Positions 6,743-10,532 of a stretch of 10,532 bases of DNA are shown here, piece after piece (the first letter of the stretch is position 1; the number at the start of each line of letters is the position of its first letter). The translations under genes were made by a program, and so were the position numbers. The notes beneath the pieces are model-generated. The model saw only the letters and a program-made list of their open reading frames with translations, had not been told where the DNA came from and did no database searches. Source of the DNA: Pseudomonadota bacterium. GTDB lineage: Bacteria > Desulfobacterota > Anaeroferrophillalia > Anaeroferrophillales > Tharpellaceae. The DNA lies in assembly GCA_030641485.1 (NCBI GenBank), contig DAOWHJ010000113.1, forward strand, positions 1-10,532, read 5' to 3'.

Positions 6743-7677
6743 AAATCATCTTTTTAGCCTCTGGAAAGTTTTCCATCCCGACTTTACAGCTGCTCGCCAA
6801 CTACCGGCCCGAGATCGAACTGATGCTTATTTCACAACCGGACCGCAACAAAGGACGAGGCCGCAAAATTGCCCCAACCCCAGCCCGAGAGACGGCTCTG
6901 GACCTTGGCATTGAAACCAAGACCCCAAAATCTGTCAACAGTCAAGAGGGCCAGCAAATAATCGCAGACTTTGCCCCTGATTATCTAGTTTTAGTCGATT
7001 ACGGCATTAAATTGAGCCCCGAAACCATAGCTCTACCAAAAAGTGCCTCAATCAACCTCCACCCTTCATTGTTGCCAGCCTACCGGGGACCAGCCCCCAT
7101 GCCCTGGGCTCTGATAAATGGTGAACCGATAACCGGGGTCACAACTCAAATGATCGGAGAAGAGATAGATTGTGGTAATATTTTGCTTCAAGAACCCACA
7201 TTTATCCTTGACCATGAAACTTTACCGCAACTGGCGGAGCGATTGGGTCGCCTGGGAGCTCCATTAATCTGGCGGACAATTTCTGAATTAAACGATGGAA
7301 CTTTGCAATCAAGCCCTCAGGATGAACGATTAGCCTCGAAAGCTCCCAAACTCAAAAAAGAGGATGGCCTTATCGACTGGCAGAGCCCGGCTGTAGATCT
7401 TTTCAACCGAATTAGAGGTTTAAACCCATGGCCGGGAACCTATACTTTTTTACGTGGGAAAAGGGTAAAAATTATTACCGCTCAACCAGCCCTAGGCACT
7501 TACCTGCTCCCACCCGGAGCACTGTTTATCGAAAACAATCAACTCTTAGTTGGGTGTGGCCAAGCTGACACTCTACGTATCGACGAGCTCCAAATCGCCG
7601 GAAAACCACCTCGTACAGCGGCAGATTTTTTACGCGGTCACAAAATCAACGACAACGACACCTTCAACAGCAAATAA
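6739..7677 (+). CDS. fmt: Methionyl-tRNA formyltransferase
   Basis: Formylates initiator Met-tRNA using 10-formyltetrahydrofolate. The 312 residues match the family length. The N-terminal transferase domain carries catalytic N106, H108 and D144 in INLHPSLLPAYRGPAPMPWA and EEIDCGNIL. The C-terminal tRNA-binding domain (about 205-306) contains IDWQSPAVDLFNRIRGLNPWPG. The folate-loop region SQPDRNKGRGRKIAPTP (32-48) is also typical. Deviations from the common sequence are LASGKFSIP where MGTPDFAVP is usual, and EEIDCGNIL where LDTGDML-like text is usual. The paired def gene and the intact C-terminal domain favour Fmt over another formyltransferase. AAGGA lies 8 bases before the ATG, and the start overlaps the def stop. 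Confidence 0.94.
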   Translation: MKIIFLASGKFSIPTLQLLANYRPEIELMLISQPDRNKGRGRKIAPTPARETALDLGIETKTPKSVNSQEGQQIIADFAPDYLVLVDYGIKLSPETIALPKSASINLHPSLLPAYRGPAPMPWALINGEPITGVTTQMIGEEIDCGNILLQEPTFILDHETLPQLAERLGRLGAPLIWRTISELNDGTLQSSPQDERLASKAPKLKKEDGLIDWQSPAVDLFNRIRGLNPWPGTYTFLRGKRVKIITAQPALGTYLLPPGALFIENNQLLVGCGQADTLRIDELQIAGKPPRTAADFLRGHKINDNDTFNSK

Positions 7678-7681
7678 CTAG

Positions 7682-8467
7682 ATGAACAACTTCAACTCAG
7701 ACAACAATCCCCAATCTTCTAAAAAAAGGATTTTTATTGGCCTTTTAGGGATGACATTCGCCTTGATCATGCTGCTCATTCTGGCAGGAGGCTGGATCGC
7801 AACTATCGGACTGAACCATCTTCACCCAAGCCTTACCCCGATTGCAAAAATCGTTGCGGGAGTCACTTTCGTTGTCTTGAGCGGCATCATATCGGCCCTG
7901 ATTTTCTCCATCCTTCTCGAAAAGGAGCTCCCCTTCACTCACAAAATCAGGGGCTTGGGTATTAAACTTTTCCTGCCCATGATGGAACTTCTTGGACCAC
8001 GCTTAGGGATCAGCAAAGAGCGGGTTCGTAACTCCTTCATTGAAACCAACAACCGCCTGCTATTATCTGGAAACCGCCATAAAATATCACCCGACAAGAT
8101 GCTCCTATTGCTACCGCACTGCCTCCAGATGGCTGATTGTCAGCGCCGAATCACAACCAGCATTGACAACTGCAAACAGTGTGGTAAGTGTAACATTGAT
8201 GGCCTGATAAAACTTGCTCAAAACTACAAGATTCGGATTGCGGTCGCAACCGGTGGCACCCTGGCCCGAAAAATTGTTCGCGACCACAAACCGAAACTAA
8301 TTATTGCGGTGGCTTGCGAACGCGATCTCACCAGTGGCATCCATGACACATTCCCCCTTCCGGTCTACGGCATTCTCAATCAACGCCCGGAGGGCCCCTG
8401 TTGGAACACCAAAGTAGATACACTCGAGATTGAAAAAGCTCTACAAACCTTCTTGAAAATACCCTAA
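7682..8467 (+). CDS. DUF116-family membrane protein, cysteine-rich
   Basis: Function unknown. The 261-residue protein begins with a short polar tail (1-15), then two predicted membrane helices (about 17-42 and 53-79), then a soluble domain matching DUF116. That domain has LPHCLQMADC, a CKQCGKC cluster (C164, C167, C170), VATGGTLAR (188-196), VACERDLTSGI (210-220) and NQRPEGPCWNT (233-243). The seven cysteines (147, 153, 164, 167, 170, 212, 240) all lie in the soluble part and are spaced like metal or Fe-S ligands, which is an inference. Basic residues just before helix 1 (KKR, 14-16) suggest that the N-terminus, and hence the soluble domain, face the cytoplasm. It starts 4 bases after fmt with no clear Shine-Dalgarno sequence, implying translation by coupling. 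The family call is confident; no activity can be assigned. Confidence 0.88.
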   Translation: MNNFNSDNNPQSSKKRIFIGLLGMTFALIMLLILAGGWIATIGLNHLHPSLTPIAKIVAGVTFVVLSGIISALIFSILLEKELPFTHKIRGLGIKLFLPMMELLGPRLGISKERVRNSFIETNNRLLLSGNRHKISPDKMLLLLPHCLQMADCQRRITTSIDNCKQCGKCNIDGLIKLAQNYKIRIAVATGGTLARKIVRDHKPKLIIAVACERDLTSGIHDTFPLPVYGILNQRPEGPCWNTKVDTLEIEKALQTFLKIP

Positions 8468-8496
8468 AAAACCCGAACTTCACTCTTCGACCAACT

Positions 8497-10532
8497 ATGA
8501 CTTCAGCCCCTTTCGCATTTGAAACTAAGAGTATTGTCAGCACCCTTAAAGACTCTGGGACGGTTTATTTAAGCGGGCTCCAGGGTTCAGCTCCAGCCCT
8601 GTTACTCTCCAGCTTAGGAGCTCAGAGACAAGGGGCATTGATAATCATCAGTGACGATTATCAAAAAAGCCAGGATCTTTGCCGTGATGTTGCTGCCTAC
8701 CTTGAAATTTTGCACCCTGAAGACCCCACCATTGAACTTTTAACCCTGCCCCCACTACCTCGCCTAGCCTATCGTCAAACCTTGCGTAGCGGCCGGGTTG
8801 AGAGAGAAAGAATTACAACCCTGGCCAAGATCAGAACCCTAAAAAATTTCCTCTGTTTCACCACGATTGCGGCCTACTGCGACCGGCTGCCCGATCCTAA
8901 AAGTTTTTTCAATCGCTTCTTTCGGCTTGAATGGGGGGCGAGCATCGACCGGAAAGAGCTCTTCGAACAACTCGATAACTCTGGTTATGTTCGGGTCCCA
9001 GTCGTTGACGAACCTGGGGATTACAGTGTCCGCGGCGGCGTGATTGATATTTTCTCTCCCCTGCACGAAGAGCCGATGCGACTCGATTTCTTTGATGATG
9101 AGATTGAATCAATCCGCGCTTTCGAACCATTGAGTCAGCTCAGCCACAAAAATGAGTTGGAGTTTATTGAGATCGGCCCGGCGCGGGAGGTATTGCCCCC
9201 GGCCGACCTAGGTCCGGCAAAACAACGAGTTCGCCAACGTTTTGTCGAACTCAACGACTCCGAAATCGCTCTTGCACCGGCATTAGAAGAGCTTGAACAA
9301 AGTCCAAACCGCCCAGGTTTTGAAAGTCTTCTCCCAGCATTCACAGATAACTGGCACTCACTGGCAGATTTTTTCCCGCATGAAAGCTCGGCAATTTTTA
9401 TCGACCAAAGGACCTTAAGAGAGCAGGTTGAAGACTTAAACCAACGCCTTACTGAGGGCTACGAACGCTCGCTGTTGGAAAAAAAACTTGCTTTTCCTCC
9501 AACGGCTTACATGCTGGCTCCGGAGAAGTCCCTTACCGGTCCAAATGGGCGCGGGGCTCTCTTTATTGACCCGCTTGCATTTAACCCTGAATACGTCAAC
9601 AACTCTCGCGACCAAGTTGACACCACAAAAATAATCTGTAAAACCCGCGACAACCTCTTCATCAGAGACAGTATTAAACAGGCAGCCCAAACCGATAGCG
9701 AAGGACCTTTAAGGGTCGCGGCGGCCTTGCTTCAGGAACACCTTAATCAGGGCTACAAGATTTTTTTGGCCGGACGCAACCAAACCACTTGCGAGCGCCT
9801 ACAGACCCTGCTCACCGACTACGGTCTCCCCGTTAGACGCAGCGTTAATTCTGAAAAAAGTACGGTTAATTCAATCGTACTGTCAACAACACGCTTAAGT
9901 CATGGAACCCTGCTGTCGGAAGAAAAGAAACTCTTTTTAAGCGACAGCGACCTCTTCGGCACGAAACAGAAAAACCGGGTATCAGAGCGGGAACGACAAA
10001 AAAGCCAGGAGAGCTTTTTTGATGATTTTGCTGCAATCAAACTAAATGACCCGATCACTCACATCGAACACGGAATCGGCCGTTATAAGGGCTTAAAAAC
10101 CATCACTATAGAGGGTATTGTTAACGAATATTTAATTCTTGAATATCAATCAGAAGATCTTCTCTATGTCCCGGTTGACTCCTTCGATCAGCTCCACAAA
10201 TATCACGGCAGTGGCGATAAGGCGACCCTTTTAAGCCGGCTCGGCGGCCCGCAATGGGCAGCCGCCAAGGAGAAGACTAAAAAAGCGATTGATGATCTCT
10301 TGATTGAACTTTTAGACCTTTACGCCGAACGTGAGGTCATAAAGAGCAGTGCCTGCATCGAGCCAGACCACCTTTTTCGTGAATTTGAAGCCTCATTCGC
10401 CTACGATGAAACCCCAGATCAACGCCGGGCCATAGACGAAGTCATCAGTGACCTCAATGGAGTCAAACCCATGGACCGGCTCGTCAGTGGTGATGTCGGA
10501 TTTGGCAAAACCGAAGTTGCTATGCGAGCGGT
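8497..10532 (+). CDS. mfd: Transcription-repair coupling factor Mfd, N-terminal part (cut by window end)
   Basis: ATP-driven translocase that removes stalled RNA polymerase from damaged DNA and recruits UvrA. The frame is open from the ATG at 8497 to the window edge: 678 codons of an expected roughly 1,150. Visible parts are the UvrB-like N-terminal module (about 1-320) with DYSVRGGVIDIFSP (175-188) and MRLDFFDDEIESIRAFEP; a less conserved D3 region; the RNA-polymerase-interacting domain (about 508-575) with DPITHIEHGIGRYKGL and LLYVPVDSF; and the start of the helicase core with ETPDQRRAIDEV and Walker A GDVGFGKT (665-672, K671). I found no frameshift. The remaining helicase motifs and the C-terminal D7 domain lie beyond the window. 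The gene starts 29 bases after DUF116 with no terminator and no visible Shine-Dalgarno sequence. Confidence 0.96.
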   Translation, partial: MTSAPFAFETKSIVSTLKDSGTVYLSGLQGSAPALLLSSLGAQRQGALIIISDDYQKSQDLCRDVAAYLEILHPEDPTIELLTLPPLPRLAYRQTLRSGRVERERITTLAKIRTLKNFLCFTTIAAYCDRLPDPKSFFNRFFRLEWGASIDRKELFEQLDNSGYVRVPVVDEPGDYSVRGGVIDIFSPLHEEPMRLDFFDDEIESIRAFEPLSQLSHKNELEFIEIGPAREVLPPADLGPAKQRVRQRFVELNDSEIALAPALEELEQSPNRPGFESLLPAFTDNWHSLADFFPHESSAIFIDQRTLREQVEDLNQRLTEGYERSLLEKKLAFPPTAYMLAPEKSLTGPNGRGALFIDPLAFNPEYVNNSRDQVDTTKIICKTRDNLFIRDSIKQAAQTDSEGPLRVAAALLQEHLNQGYKIFLAGRNQTTCERLQTLLTDYGLPVRRSVNSEKSTVNSIVLSTTRLSHGTLLSEEKKLFLSDSDLFGTKQKNRVSERERQKSQESFFDDFAAIKLNDPITHIEHGIGRYKGLKTITIEGIVNEYLILEYQSEDLLYVPVDSFDQLHKYHGSGDKATLLSRLGGPQWAAAKEKTKKAIDDLLIELLDLYAEREVIKSSACIEPDHLFREFEASFAYDETPDQRRAIDEVISDLNGVKPMDRLVSGDVGFGKTEVAMRA

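Noticed and set aside
8468..8496. Possible terminator between DUF116 and mfd
   Set aside because: No hairpin followed by a T-run is present; the 29 bases contain no inverted repeat of useful length.
8839..9690. Several minus-strand reading frames of 69-84 codons opposite mfd
   Set aside because: They are antisense shadows of a well-conserved Mfd reading frame, with no recognisable protein motif.

Overview
The window reads as a chromosomal segment of a Gram-negative bacterium. The best guess is a member of the former Deltaproteobacteria (Desulfobacterota, Desulfuromonadales-like). That guess rests on the gene make-up: a chemotaxis operon containing CheX, CheD and an HDOD protein, facing a def-fmt-DUF116-mfd operon. 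It is an inference without any database search. Coding density is high, every gene looks intact, and I see no mobile element, tRNA, rRNA or CRISPR array.

Left part (5-5943, minus strand): a compact chemotaxis operon read right to left as cheA, cheW, cheR, cheD, an HDOD-domain gene, cheY and cheX. Genes overlap or lie within 70 bases of each other. CheA (kinase) and CheW (coupler) form the signalling core. CheR methylates and CheD deamidates receptors. CheY is the phosphorylated output and CheX is a predicted CheY-P phosphatase. No receptor, no cheB and no flagellar gene lies in the window, so these must be elsewhere or beyond position 1. Unusual points are the CheA architecture (a histidine-free N-terminal helical region and two GspE-like 25-residue repeats between the Hpt domain and the kinase core), the HDOD gene coupled to cheD, and a 44-base overlap between cheY and cheX.

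Centre (5944-6238): a 295-base divergent promoter region. The rightward operon has a perfect-consensus sigma-70 promoter (TTGACA, 18 bases, TATAAT). A weaker sigma-70-like promoter can be proposed for cheA, with a 7-base inverted repeat in its leader.

Right part (6239-10532, plus strand): def (peptide deformylase), fmt (Met-tRNA formyltransferase), a two-TM cysteine-rich DUF116 protein, and the first 678 codons of mfd (transcription-repair coupling factor), which runs off the window just after its Walker A motif. The genes overlap by 4 bases or are separated by 4 and 29 bases with no terminator, so they look like one transcript. Def and Fmt act at opposite ends of the same cycle: Fmt formylates the initiator Met-tRNA and Def removes the formyl group from nascent proteins. 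Three of these four genes lack a visible Shine-Dalgarno sequence.

No clearly new system is visible. The most worthwhile leads are the CheA repeat module, the HDOD-CheY-CheX branch and the DUF116 protein.
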